A stretch of DNA of 6,538 nucleotides from Methanobacteriota archaeon (GCA_003170935.1 PMYA01000077.1:1-6538), one strand, 5' to 3'. Numbered from the stretch's first letter, positions 1 to 5,135 are shown. Notes: generated by a model from the letters alone, not told the origin. Numbers and translations are program-made.

Positions 1-5
1 CATGG

Positions 6-39
6 TTTTGTTACCATTTTGTTACCATTTTAACAAAAT
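6..39. repeat. 11-bp tandem repeat overlapping an inverted repeat
   Basis: The 11-mer TTTTGTTACCA occurs twice head to tail (6-16 and 17-27), followed by a degenerate third start (TTTTAACA). Overlapping it, ATTTTGTTA (16-24) and TAACAAAAT (31-39) form a perfect 9-bp inverted repeat around a 6-nt spacer. An 11-bp period places the copies on about the same face of the helix, which suits a protein-binding site. The sequence is close to the window edge, so the gene it might serve cannot be seen. It could also be a simple AT-rich repeat with no function. Confidence 0.5.
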
Positions 40-167
40 CACCCCGTTTGATGTGGCTCATCTCGCAGTCGTACATTTACAAGGGTCAAACGGAATTTGG
101 GCGCTAATCGTGCCTGTGGCACGTGCTTAGAGCAATGAATTTGACAGTCGGCGAGGCACTCACTCGA

Positions 168-185
168 GCAGGCGACAGCGCCTGC
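168..185. repeat. GC-rich inverted repeat (hairpin)
   Basis: GCAGGCG (168-174) and CGCCTGC (179-185) are perfect reverse complements separated by ACAG, giving a stable 7-bp stem with a 4-nt loop. No T tract follows on either strand, so it is not an obvious intrinsic terminator. It lies about 90 bp past the HEAT-gene stop, beyond the oligo-T tract. It may be chance or an RNA structure; the role is unknown. Confidence 0.4.
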
Positions 186-222
186 ATTTACGGCGATCTA
201 TCCCACCTTCGTCCTCGCTTTG

Positions 223-237
223 AAAAAAAGGGCCCCC
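223..237 (-). terminator. Oligo-T terminator candidate of the HEAT gene
   Basis: On the minus strand GGGGGCCC is followed directly by seven T residues (plus-strand A run 223-229), about 45 nt after the HEAT-gene stop codon. Euryarchaeal RNA polymerase is known to terminate at oligo-T tracts, with or without a hairpin. The position and orientation fit; no true stem-loop is present, since GGGCCC is only a short self-complementary block. Confidence 0.45.
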
Positions 238-274
238 ATAACAAAGATTTAGCAATAATTCTGAAAAGGAGTGG

Positions 275-1387
275 TTAATTTATCGTAATCGCGCGTGTAA
301 CGGGGCGATTTTTTTCGGTTATATCCTGAAGAGCTTGTGCAGCAGCCTTTTGCACGCGCTGGTCGGCATCCTGAAGCGCTTCGTTAAGAGCGTCCGCCGC
401 ACGAGGATCCCCTAGTTGTCCAAGCGCCAAAGCTGCAGCTTCTCTCACGTCGACATACGGATCGCGCAGCGCTTTTATGAGGGGCTCGACCGCTTGCGTG
501 TTGTTAATTTCCCCAAGTGCTACGGCCGCAACTTGACGCACATTTTTGTAACTATCGGAGAGCGCTCCAACGAGTGGCTGAACAGCGCGGGAATTTCTGA
601 GCTGGCCGAGGGCTTCGGCGGCGGCCCGTCGGACGTCACTATTTTCGGCGTATAACGCGCGGATGAGTGGCTGAACCGCTCGGGAATTTTTAAGCTGGCC
701 GAGGGCTTCGGCTGCGGCCCGCCGGACGTCGGTCGATTCATCTCCCAAGGCGTGGATGAATGGGTCTAATGAACGCAGGTCGTTTAATTGTTTAAGCGCA
801 CACGCTCCTGCAAAGCGTACGTGCCAGTCCTGATCTCTTAGGACAGATATGAGCGGTAGAACGGCGCTTGGAGCTCCCAGCTGGCCGAGGGCTTCGGCTG
901 CGGCTCTGCGTGCGTTTTTGTTCGTAGATTGCAGCGTTCGTATCAACGCTTTTATTGATAGTTCTCCGAGGTGAACTAATCCCTTAACAGCGGCGAGTTG
1001 AACACGCCGGTCATCATCATCTAAGCGCTCTATGAGCGGTAGAACGGCGCTTGGGGTTCCCAGCTGGCCGAGGGCTTCGGCTGCGGCCCGGCGCACCTCG
1101 TTATCCTTTGAATGCAGTGCAGTAAAGAGGGAATCAAACGCCTTGTGCCTCTCGAGAGCTGACACGGCGCTTACGCGCACACGCCCGTTTTCATCCTGCA
1201 AGGCTCCCTCGAGAGGGGCAATCGCCCTTTGATCTGTAAGACTTCCAAGCGCGTCGACGGCTTCTCTGCGCCTGTTTTCATCCTGGTCGAAGCTAGGGTT
1301 GCCAAATTCTACGAGGTGAGCTAGGTTTTCAACGTCACTGTCACCGACCATTTTTGAAATATTGGGTTTGCTGTCGAAGATTCTCAC
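275..1387 (-). CDS. HEAT-repeat protein (PBS-lyase type HEAT repeats)
   Basis: Encodes about 370 residues made almost wholly of roughly ten 31-residue HEAT repeats, each with the pattern VRxAAAxALGxL-x-AVxPLIxAL. Proteins of this kind form curved alpha-solenoids used as protein-protein scaffolds; the closest characterised relatives are the CpcE/PBS-lyase-like HEAT proteins, but here no substrate or partner can be named. The octapeptide RAAAEALG recurs at about residues 100, 161, 223 and 254. There is no signal peptide or membrane segment, so it is probably cytoplasmic. Start: an open TTG (1394-1396), a GTG (1385-1387) and an ATG (1349-1351) are possible. I prefer the GTG, because AGGGG sits 9 nt before it and because the resulting N-terminus, MRIFDSKPNISKM, resembles the short lead-in common before the first repeat in this family; the ATG would remove it. 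The gene is monocistronic by spacing, with an oligo-T terminator candidate about 45 nt past the stop. Family is secure; function unknown. Confidence 0.9.
   Translation of the reverse strand: MRIFDSKPNISKMVGDSDVENLAHLVEFGNPSFDQDENRRREAVDALGSLTDQRAIAPLEGALQDENGRVRVSAVSALERHKAFDSLFTALHSKDNEVRRAAAEALGQLGTPSAVLPLIERLDDDDRRVQLAAVKGLVHLGELSIKALIRTLQSTNKNARRAAAEALGQLGAPSAVLPLISVLRDQDWHVRFAGACALKQLNDLRSLDPFIHALGDESTDVRRAAAEALGQLKNSRAVQPLIRALYAENSDVRRAAAEALGQLRNSRAVQPLVGALSDSYKNVRQVAAVALGEINNTQAVEPLIKALRDPYVDVREAAALALGQLGDPRAADALNEALQDADQRVQKAAAQALQDITEKNRPVTRAITIN
572..1081 (-). repeat. Near-identical DNA repeats inside the HEAT gene
   Basis: A 20-nt block beginning AGCTGGCCGAGG and ending CTTCGGC is perfectly repeated at 600-619, 693-712, 879-898 and 1062-1081; on the coding strand it encodes AEALGQL. 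Spacings are 93, 186 and 183 bp, or one, two and two HEAT units. Larger blocks are also shared: 572-637 and 665-730 match at 60 of 66 positions, and the 23-nt blocks 849-871 and 1032-1054 are identical. Identity at synonymous positions points to recent unit duplication or gene conversion rather than protein-level selection alone. Confidence 0.85.
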
Positions 1388-1552
1388 GAATTCCAACCCC
1401 TACAAACGATTCACTTTATCGATTATTAGTACGCCCATCAAACGTCATCTTAGAAGAGCGTATATGTTTTGAATCGCATAGACTTGAGTGCTGGAGTAAC
1501 CATGCCAACAGGCTGACTAACAATCAACGACACATCGCAAAAGACCGCACTT

Positions 1553-1560
1553 AAAAAAAA
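1553..1560 (-). terminator. T8 tract, transcript end candidate
   Basis: The minus strand has eight consecutive T residues here (CTTCTTTTTTTTAAG). Oligo-T tracts are the main termination signal in Euryarchaeota. It lies about 220 nt past the TPR-gene stop, so it would end either a long 3' untranslated region of that gene or a separate small RNA begun at the TATA-like site at 1733-1742. No strong stem precedes it. Confidence 0.35.
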
Positions 1561-1732
1561 GAAGCTTACCACTTGTAGGCAGCGCCACAATAACTGCCAC
1601 TCCTTATGCAGATTGGTTGCCAGCCAAAGGCCTTACCGTCTTGGTTCAGCCCACTTTTTCTGCAGAGCGGTTACACTAACCGGCGAGAGGGTCGCCTTAA
1701 ATCCTTGCCCCGATACGCGACAGTTGCAGCCC

Positions 1733-1742
1733 TATTTATCTC
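1733..1742 (-). promoter_or_regulatory. TATA-like element, possible small-RNA promoter
   Basis: The minus strand reads GAGATAAATA. The same 10-mer, in the same orientation, lies at 5038-5047 at the expected distance before the 123-residue gene. With the usual archaeal spacing of about 25 nt it would start a transcript near 1711 that could run to the T8 tract at 1553-1560, roughly 155-160 nt long. A 10-base AT-rich match can arise by chance, so this is a weak call. Confidence 0.2.
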
Positions 1743-1779
1743 GAAGGCCCGCATCCAAAGCGGCGGAAATAGCTTTCTA

Positions 1780-2232
1780 CTAAGAGCTAAGCACCCGTAT
1801 GCATAGTGCTCTGCCTTCGCGCGCTGCGATATCGTCAGGTGCAATCTCAAGAGCCTTTTTGAACGCTTCTAAAGCCGCGTCGGACTTGCCTAGACGCCCC
1901 AATGCACAGCCTTTGTCACTCCAGGCAGCTGCCAGAGCTGGATCGGATTCAGTCGCCTTTTCAAACTTGCTTAATGCGCCGTTATAGTCACCTTTTTCGT
2001 ACAGAGCAACGCCATCGTTGACCAGCTCATTTGCAGTTGACGGCTCCGCCGCTGTCTCTGCGGCAGCTTTCTCTACGGGCGCTGTCTCTGCGGCAGCTTT
2101 CTCTACGGGCGCTGTCGATACGCTCTCAACGACGCTGGCCGGTTTTAGGACAGCGGTTCCGCATTCCCTGCAAAAATTAGCTGTAGGGCTTAAAGGCGCT
2201 CCACAAGACTTACACAACATTGTTTCGGTCAT
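1780..2232 (-). CDS. Zinc-ribbon and TPR-repeat protein
   Basis: Encodes 150 residues in three parts. Residues 7-24 form a double zinc knuckle, CxxC-x10-CxxC (Cys7, 10, 21, 24), typical of the zinc-ribbon placed at the N-terminus of many archaeal proteins. Residues 30-68 are a low-complexity Ala/Glu/Pro/Thr linker containing the unit APVEKAAAET twice in tandem. Residues 70-137 are two tetratricopeptide repeats with the usual W/LG-Y/A-F-P signature (GDYNGALSKFEKA then GKSDAALEAFKKALEIAPDD), followed by a short capping helix ending at residue 150. TPRs bind partner proteins, and the ribbon may bind protein or nucleic acid; no enzyme domain is present, so an adaptor role is likely. The start is ATG at 2232; a second ATG four codons later, directly before the first CxxC, is an alternative. 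There is no clear Shine-Dalgarno, which fits the short leader predicted from a TATA-like box at 2261-2269. Confidence 0.9.
   Translation of the reverse strand: MTETMLCKSCGAPLSPTANFCRECGTAVLKPASVVESVSTAPVEKAAAETAPVEKAAAETAAEPSTANELVNDGVALYEKGDYNGALSKFEKATESDPALAAAWSDKGCALGRLGKSDAALEAFKKALEIAPDDIAAREGRALCIRVLSS
2051..2116 (-). repeat. Exact 30-bp tandem duplication in the linker
   Basis: The 30-bp unit 2051-2080 is repeated without any mismatch at 2081-2110, and the first 6 bases continue at 2111-2116. It is in frame and encodes APVEKAAAET twice in the linker between the zinc ribbon and the TPRs. Perfect identity at synonymous sites indicates a recent replication-slippage type event that lengthened the linker without disturbing the reading frame. 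Confidence 0.9.
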
Positions 2233-2260
2233 AAACTCAGTTTACATTATCGCAACAAAG

Positions 2261-2269
2261 CCATAAAGC
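2261..2269 (-). promoter_or_regulatory. TATA-box candidate of the TPR gene
   Basis: The minus strand reads GCTTTATGG, centred about 33 nt before the ATG at 2232. With a start site about 26 nt downstream of the box the mRNA would have a leader of only around 6 nt, consistent with the missing Shine-Dalgarno. No clear BRE is visible, so this is a modest call. Confidence 0.3.
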
Positions 2270-2438
2270 TTGCGTATCAGGTTAAGTTTAAAAGCAGACG
2301 ATCTGCCGCAGGAATCTAAATTCGAGTAGCCGCATCATTCAAAAATGGTTCACATATGTAAAATGCGATATCCCACAGGATCGCCTTATATCACACAATA
2401 AAGCAGTCAGCATCGCGCGTTGACTCAGTCAGTTGCCG

Positions 2439-4214
2439 TTAGAAGTCCATTGCATTAACTATCTGCTTGTTAAGCCGTGCACACTGGGCTTTAAGGTAAT
2501 ATTTGCTTTGCGCAATCTGTTCTCTGAGAAGTGCTTCCATCTCTTCTGCGGTCCGATACGTAAACGGATTAAGTTCCTGTAAGCGTTCTTGGGACAACCC
2601 CTCAACAGCGGTTGGTACAAGCACACTGTCACCCCAGAGCGGGTGTGGTTGATAGTCAACTGCTCCGCGTGTTGCTTGAATCAAGAATAGCTGTGTCTCT
2701 TCGATGGTCGGGCCCGTCCCTCCGACAGGCTTCTTTTTACCATTAACTTCTTCAAAAAGAGTCTTTGCCAGCCAGACGGGTTCGTCACCAAGGTGCGTAT
2801 CGACCCAGACATATTTAGCGCCGACGCGTCCCGTCGTGTTGATCAGGTACGATTCGATCGGATTATCAGTGCCTACCCGCCCCTTCATAGAGGAATAAAA
2901 TCGGTGGACGTGGGCGGCATTTCCAACGCCCATCGTGAATGGAAGACAATATCTAGATTCGTATTTCTCACCACCGACGCCCTCTCGGCCTTGCGCCGGG
3001 TGACCAATCGTTCTTCCGTCTGCGAGCACTTTTGCGGCGAACGCCGGATCATTCAGCTTAACCCACGCATAATCTGAGATATACCCGGGACTGATGAATA
3101 CTGCCATATTGAGCGGCCCAGCAGAGTCGACATTTCCATCGAAGTAGCCGGTATCTTCCAAGAAAATAATGCTCCGCGCGTTTTGATTCAATTTTCCATG
3201 ATACTGGAGTATCTCTCCACGGAAACTCACGTTTCCATATTCGTCCCACTCAGTGTTTTCGTGAAGTGCGTTCGGCGACGTCCCGGCGTTGTAAATGGCA
3301 TGCTGCGTAACGTCGACGTCCTCTGTTTTAGTCCAGCAGCCCCGTTCTGGACTGACTACTTGGTCCTCGAACACTGCTACGACGTCGTCATTTCTTATCA
3401 GTTGGTTAGAGATGAACGCAAGCGGATCAATTCCAAACTTATCGATATAGATCTGTGCAATGTTTTCATCATAGACATAATGCCCGTGCGTGGATTTTCC
3501 GCTGCCTGTCAATCCCCACACACACATTACTATGTTCTTGCTTGTGCCATCAAGACGCTTGACCGTAAACTCTTTTAGCGAAGCGTGCTCGCCTGTCCCC
3601 CCCCTTTTATAGACCTCATATATCCAGTGTGAAAGGAAGGCCTTCTTCGCTTCTCCCATATAAGACGATCCAACAACGATCGAATAATTGTGGAAGGGAA
3701 ACCTGATGACCTTGAGCATCTCGTTTTTCCCGGGCACATTGGGATTCTCAAGGTAATGAGGGATCATAAAGACCTGCGCGTCAGGTTGTGCATCAGGATC
3801 GCCCGGAAAATTCACCGCTCGCCAACGATATGCGATGTCAGGAAACTGCGAGTCGCAGTAGAGTCGACATTTCATTTCACCCTTTGAACCCTTTTGGCCG
3901 AGCGAGGCATCTGCCTGAATCATCGGCTGATCAAGAATGTGCTCCAACACGCGCAGCATCAATAGCTGATGCTCGATACGCAAATCCTCTTCGCGCTCGA
4001 CAACGACGCTGCCTGCAGCACTTCGGCTCCAAATGTTTGATGCCCAGTTCCAAGACCCATTCTTAAACTGCGTTCCGTAACATTTTGCTCGATCTAAGAG
4101 ATCGGACGGATTATTCTGGATGGGTGTCAAACCCACCTTCTGCTTTTGCTCAATGATCTGGTCAAATAGCTTGGGAAAACTTTCTATCGTTATGTCGTCA
4201 GTGGAAATTGGCAT
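2439..4214 (-). CDS. Divergent ATP-type phosphoenolpyruvate carboxykinase homologue
   Basis: 591 residues, longer than the usual 520-540 of ATP-dependent PEP carboxykinase (oxaloacetate + ATP to PEP + CO2 + ADP, gluconeogenesis; cytoplasmic). The fold can be followed by motif against E. coli PckA: SYMGEAKKA (184-192) matches its YGGEMKKG, giving Tyr185 and metal ligand Lys191; His210 in GTGEHAS matches the second metal ligand; the P-loop GLTGSGKST (234-242) with Lys240 binds ATP; RNDD (274-277) and GCWTKT (292-297) match the kinase-2 Asp and GCYAKT; Arg347 in NQNAR matches substrate Arg333; YLINTTGRVG (456-465) matches YLVNTGWNGTG; and LVPTAVEGL (532-540) with NPFTY (549-553) matches its C-terminal block. 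What I cannot find is the GRSPKDKY motif with the oxaloacetate-binding Arg65; the N-terminal 110 residues look unlike PckA. It may be a PEP carboxykinase subfamily or a related kinase with another substrate, so I give no gene symbol. Start ATG 4214, with GAGGT 4 nt upstream. Confidence 0.85.
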   Translation of the reverse strand: MPISTDDITIESFPKLFDQIIEQKQKVGLTPIQNNPSDLLDRAKCYGTQFKNGSWNWASNIWSRSAAGSVVVEREEDLRIEHQLLMLRVLEHILDQPMIQADASLGQKGSKGEMKCRLYCDSQFPDIAYRWRAVNFPGDPDAQPDAQVFMIPHYLENPNVPGKNEMLKVIRFPFHNYSIVVGSSYMGEAKKAFLSHWIYEVYKRGGTGEHASLKEFTVKRLDGTSKNIVMCVWGLTGSGKSTHGHYVYDENIAQIYIDKFGIDPLAFISNQLIRNDDVVAVFEDQVVSPERGCWTKTEDVDVTQHAIYNAGTSPNALHENTEWDEYGNVSFRGEILQYHGKLNQNARSIIFLEDTGYFDGNVDSAGPLNMAVFISPGYISDYAWVKLNDPAFAAKVLADGRTIGHPAQGREGVGGEKYESRYCLPFTMGVGNAAHVHRFYSSMKGRVGTDNPIESYLINTTGRVGAKYVWVDTHLGDEPVWLAKTLFEEVNGKKKPVGGTGPTIEETQLFLIQATRGAVDYQPHPLWGDSVLVPTAVEGLSQERLQELNPFTYRTAEEMEALLREQIAQSKYYLKAQCARLNKQIVNAMDF

Positions 4215-4218
4215 TAGA

Positions 4219-4223
4219 ACCTC
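4219..4223 (-). promoter_or_regulatory. Shine-Dalgarno of the PEP carboxykinase-like gene
   Basis: The minus strand reads GAGGT followed by TCTA and then the ATG at 4214. It matches the core of the archaeal anti-Shine-Dalgarno complement GGAGGTGA and fixes this start. It is the clearest ribosome binding site in the window. Confidence 0.6.
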
Positions 4224-4229
4224 TGCGCA

Positions 4230-4248
4230 TCCGGGAGGTACTCCCAGA
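4230..4248 (-). promoter_or_regulatory. Leader hairpin before the PEP carboxykinase-like gene
   Basis: In the predicted mRNA leader, UCUGGGAG pairs with CUCCCGGA around a UAC loop: an 8-bp stem with a single U-G wobble. It lies between the predicted transcription start near 4253 and the Shine-Dalgarno at 4219-4223. The segment ACCUC inside it (plus-strand 4235-4239) is the exact complement of the GAGGU ribosome binding site, so the hairpin and an SD-masking helix cannot form together. Stem seen in sequence; regulation is inferred. Confidence 0.4.
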
Positions 4249-4275
4249 ACTCTTGCTTACTCCTGTGCTAAAGAG

Positions 4276-4290
4276 TATATAACTTTTCGT
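4276..4290 (-). promoter_or_regulatory. TATA/BRE promoter of the PEP carboxykinase-like gene
   Basis: The minus strand reads CGAAAAG then TTATATA, a purine-rich BRE directly before a near-consensus archaeal TATA box (TTATATA, 4276-4282). A start site about 25 nt downstream, near 4253, gives a leader of about 38 nt that includes a hairpin and a good Shine-Dalgarno. This is the strongest promoter in the window. The TATATA core is symmetric, so weak plus-strand use is also possible. Confidence 0.6.
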
Positions 4291-4342
4291 CAGCGAGTGC
4301 AAAACAACTACAAATGAGCTTAAACGTGTCCTTCTGCTCTTT

Positions 4343-4492
4343 ATGCTCTTACGTTACAAGCTCCGTGCTTACGCGAAACAGCTTGAAAGGCCTCAGAATT
4401 ACCAAAAAATCGCGGCCAAAGACGCCGAAAAAAATGAGCGGACCCGAACAGAGCGCTTGAGAGTTCAAACGACCGAAAAGCAAGAATATTAG
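4343..4492 (+). CDS. Possible small charged protein (49 residues), weak
   Basis: An ATG at 4343 opens a 49-codon frame ending at TAG 4490-4492. The product starts MLLRYKLRAYAKQLERP, is rich in Lys, Arg, Glu and Gln, and would form a hydrophilic helix with no cysteine and no membrane segment. In favour: archaeal-like charged composition, and its stop lies in an inverted repeat. Against: no Shine-Dalgarno, no recognisable family, and other frames are open nearby, including a 48-codon frame from 4314. The frame is open upstream of the ATG without another good start. More likely chance than gene. Confidence 0.2.
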   Translation: MLLRYKLRAYAKQLERPQNYQKIAAKDAEKNERTRTERLRVQTTEKQEY

Positions 4493-4508
4493 CAAAACTA
4501 GCTAATAT
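4486..4508. repeat. 8-bp inverted repeat
   Basis: ATATTAGC (4486-4493) and GCTAATAT (4501-4508) are perfect reverse complements with a 7-nt spacer AAAACTA. On the minus strand it lies about 130 nt past the stop of the 123-residue gene and is followed by TCTTGCTTTTC, a weak T-rich stretch, so it could help end that transcript. On the plus strand it contains the stop of the weak 49-codon ORF. A symmetric protein-binding site is an alternative. Confidence 0.45.
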
Positions 4509-4637
4509 CCTAACTAACAAGGGATACGATATTCGGACACGTAATCGGTGTATTGGCGAACTGTAAGTTTGACAGATGACAGCTCTGCTCTCACAAGCTA
4601 GGTGAGGCAAGCGGTGGTGAGCGACAAAGAAGCTCGG

Positions 4638-5009
4638 TTAGCTGAAGAGGTCACCTTCGTACTTAGTAGCGCCCATGCTCAGCGCCATTTCAACCGATTC
4701 CTGATCCTTCATTAGAAAGATCTTGTCGTCCCCAACCTCCTGGACGTCGACGCTGTTTTTTAGGATATCTTTATGTTTCTGAAATCGGCCGATCGTTACG
4801 ACGAACTCTTTAAGATTGTCGATCATAGTAATATCGTACCCTGCTGCCTGAAGGATGTCTTGAACCTTATCTAGCTCCGCCTCGGGGATTTCAAAACGAT
4901 ATTGTGCTCCGTTGTAGTAATCGCCTAACTGCTTGAAGAGTCCAGGATCGCCAAGGTACTGTTTAAAGACGTAATCGTTTTTGAGCTTAAATATATTAAT
5001 ACCAGCCAT
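4638..5009 (-). CDS. Uncharacterised 123-residue protein
   Basis: I do not recognise this family. The product is acidic, cytoplasmic by composition, and has no cysteine, signal peptide or membrane segment. Its predicted order is a lysine/aromatic N-terminus (residues 1-30, NIFKLKNDYVFKQYLGDPG), then alternating strand and helix: strand 37-41 (YRFEI), helix 43-57, strand about 59-73, helix 75-86, strand 88-100 (ending KIFLM) and a final helix 102-112. The beta-alpha-beta-beta-alpha-beta-like order resembles a small ferredoxin-like or ACT-like fold, but that is inference from pattern only. The start is ATG at 5009; GTG at 5018 would add three residues. A TATA-like box at 5038-5047 predicts a leader of only a few nucleotides, which supports the ATG and explains the lack of a Shine-Dalgarno. 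It is divergent from DP2, 194 bp apart, which may be coincidence. The even composition and intact frame make it a real gene. Confidence 0.8.
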   Translation of the reverse strand: MAGINIFKLKNDYVFKQYLGDPGLFKQLGDYYNGAQYRFEIPEAELDKVQDILQAAGYDITMIDNLKEFVVTIGRFQKHKDILKNSVDVQEVGDDKIFLMKDQESVEMALSMGATKYEGDLFS

Positions 5010-5037
5010 TTTAACCACGGGAAGATATGTTTACATG

Positions 5038-5047
5038 TATTTATCTC
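5038..5047 (-). promoter_or_regulatory. TATA-box candidate of the 123-residue gene
   Basis: The minus strand reads GAAATAGAGATAAATACATG, with the box GAGATAAATA at 5038-5047 preceded by a purine-rich BRE-like GAAATA. The expected start site about 25 nt downstream is near 5016, giving a leader of roughly 7 nt before the ATG at 5009. The geometry fits well; the box departs from consensus. Confidence 0.4.
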
Positions 5048-5135
5048 TATTTCCGTCAGGCTAAAGAACGTTAGCTCTGGGAAATCTCGATCGTCTTTTT
5101 GTTATTCCAAAAAAATCCAACACGAGAAAGGTTAA

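Larger units (their letters stand above)
1..274. other. Non-coding left flank
   Basis: No convincing gene lies here. A 42-codon plus-strand ORF starts at position 2 (ATG) and ends at a TAG at 128-130, but nothing in its sequence suggests a protein family. A 21-codon minus-strand ORF also exists and looks random. The stretch contains the AT-rich repeat at 6-39, a GC-rich inverted repeat at 168-185 and an oligo-T tract on the minus strand at 223-229, likely the end of the HEAT-gene transcript. Confidence 0.5.
1388..1779. other. Intergenic region between the HEAT and TPR genes
   Basis: No convincing protein gene lies in this 392-bp stretch. Plus-strand ORFs of about 66 codons here are compositionally random and the second runs into the antisense of the TPR gene. 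On the minus strand an open stretch of 34 codons (1569-1670) ending in TAA at 1566-1568 has three cysteines and aromatic residues but no start codon after its upstream stop at 1671-1673. The right part holds a TATA-like minus-strand site (1733-1742) and a minus-strand T8 tract (1553-1560). A weak TATA-like AAAACATATA at 1461-1470 on the minus strand is the best promoter candidate for the HEAT gene and would give a leader of about 50 nt. Confidence 0.4.
4215..4637. other. Intergenic region between the PEP carboxykinase-like and 123-residue genes
   Basis: This 423-bp stretch holds the leader and promoter of the PEP carboxykinase-like gene (to about 4290), a weak 49-codon plus-strand ORF (4343-4492) and an inverted repeat (4486-4508). 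An 89-codon minus-strand ORF (4341-4610) is rich in Phe, Arg, Ser and Leu with no recognisable pattern and looks like chance. On the minus strand, T7 (4428-4434) and T6 (4404-4409) tracts could end the 123-residue gene's transcript about 205 nt past its stop. Confidence 0.45.

Noticed and set aside
2..130. 42-codon plus-strand ORF at the left edge
   Set aside because: It begins inside the AT-rich repeat, has no visible ribosome site and shows no family resemblance.
1566..1673. Minus-strand 34-codon open stretch with three cysteines, ending in a Trp and stop, suggestive of a zinc-binding C-terminus
   Set aside because: It is bounded by an upstream stop with no start codon between, and adjacent frames do not join it into a recognisable domain; kept only as a possible decayed remnant.
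1561..1779. Possible tRNA or structured stable RNA in the gap, from short GC-rich complementary blocks
   Set aside because: No T-loop consensus, no acceptor stem pairing and no anticodon arm could be assembled on either strand.
1606..1806. 66-codon plus-strand ORF
   Set aside because: No ribosome site, unremarkable composition, and its end overlaps the antisense of the TPR gene.
3183..3578. 131-codon plus-strand ORF inside the PEP carboxykinase-like gene
   Set aside because: It is fully antisense to a region with clear PEP carboxykinase motifs, so it is a shadow frame.
4341..4610. 89-codon minus-strand ORF upstream of the PEP carboxykinase-like gene
   Set aside because: Arg/Phe/Ser/Leu-rich with no recognisable pattern, no ribosome site, and it crosses an inverted repeat and A/T tracts; it looks like an antisense chance frame.
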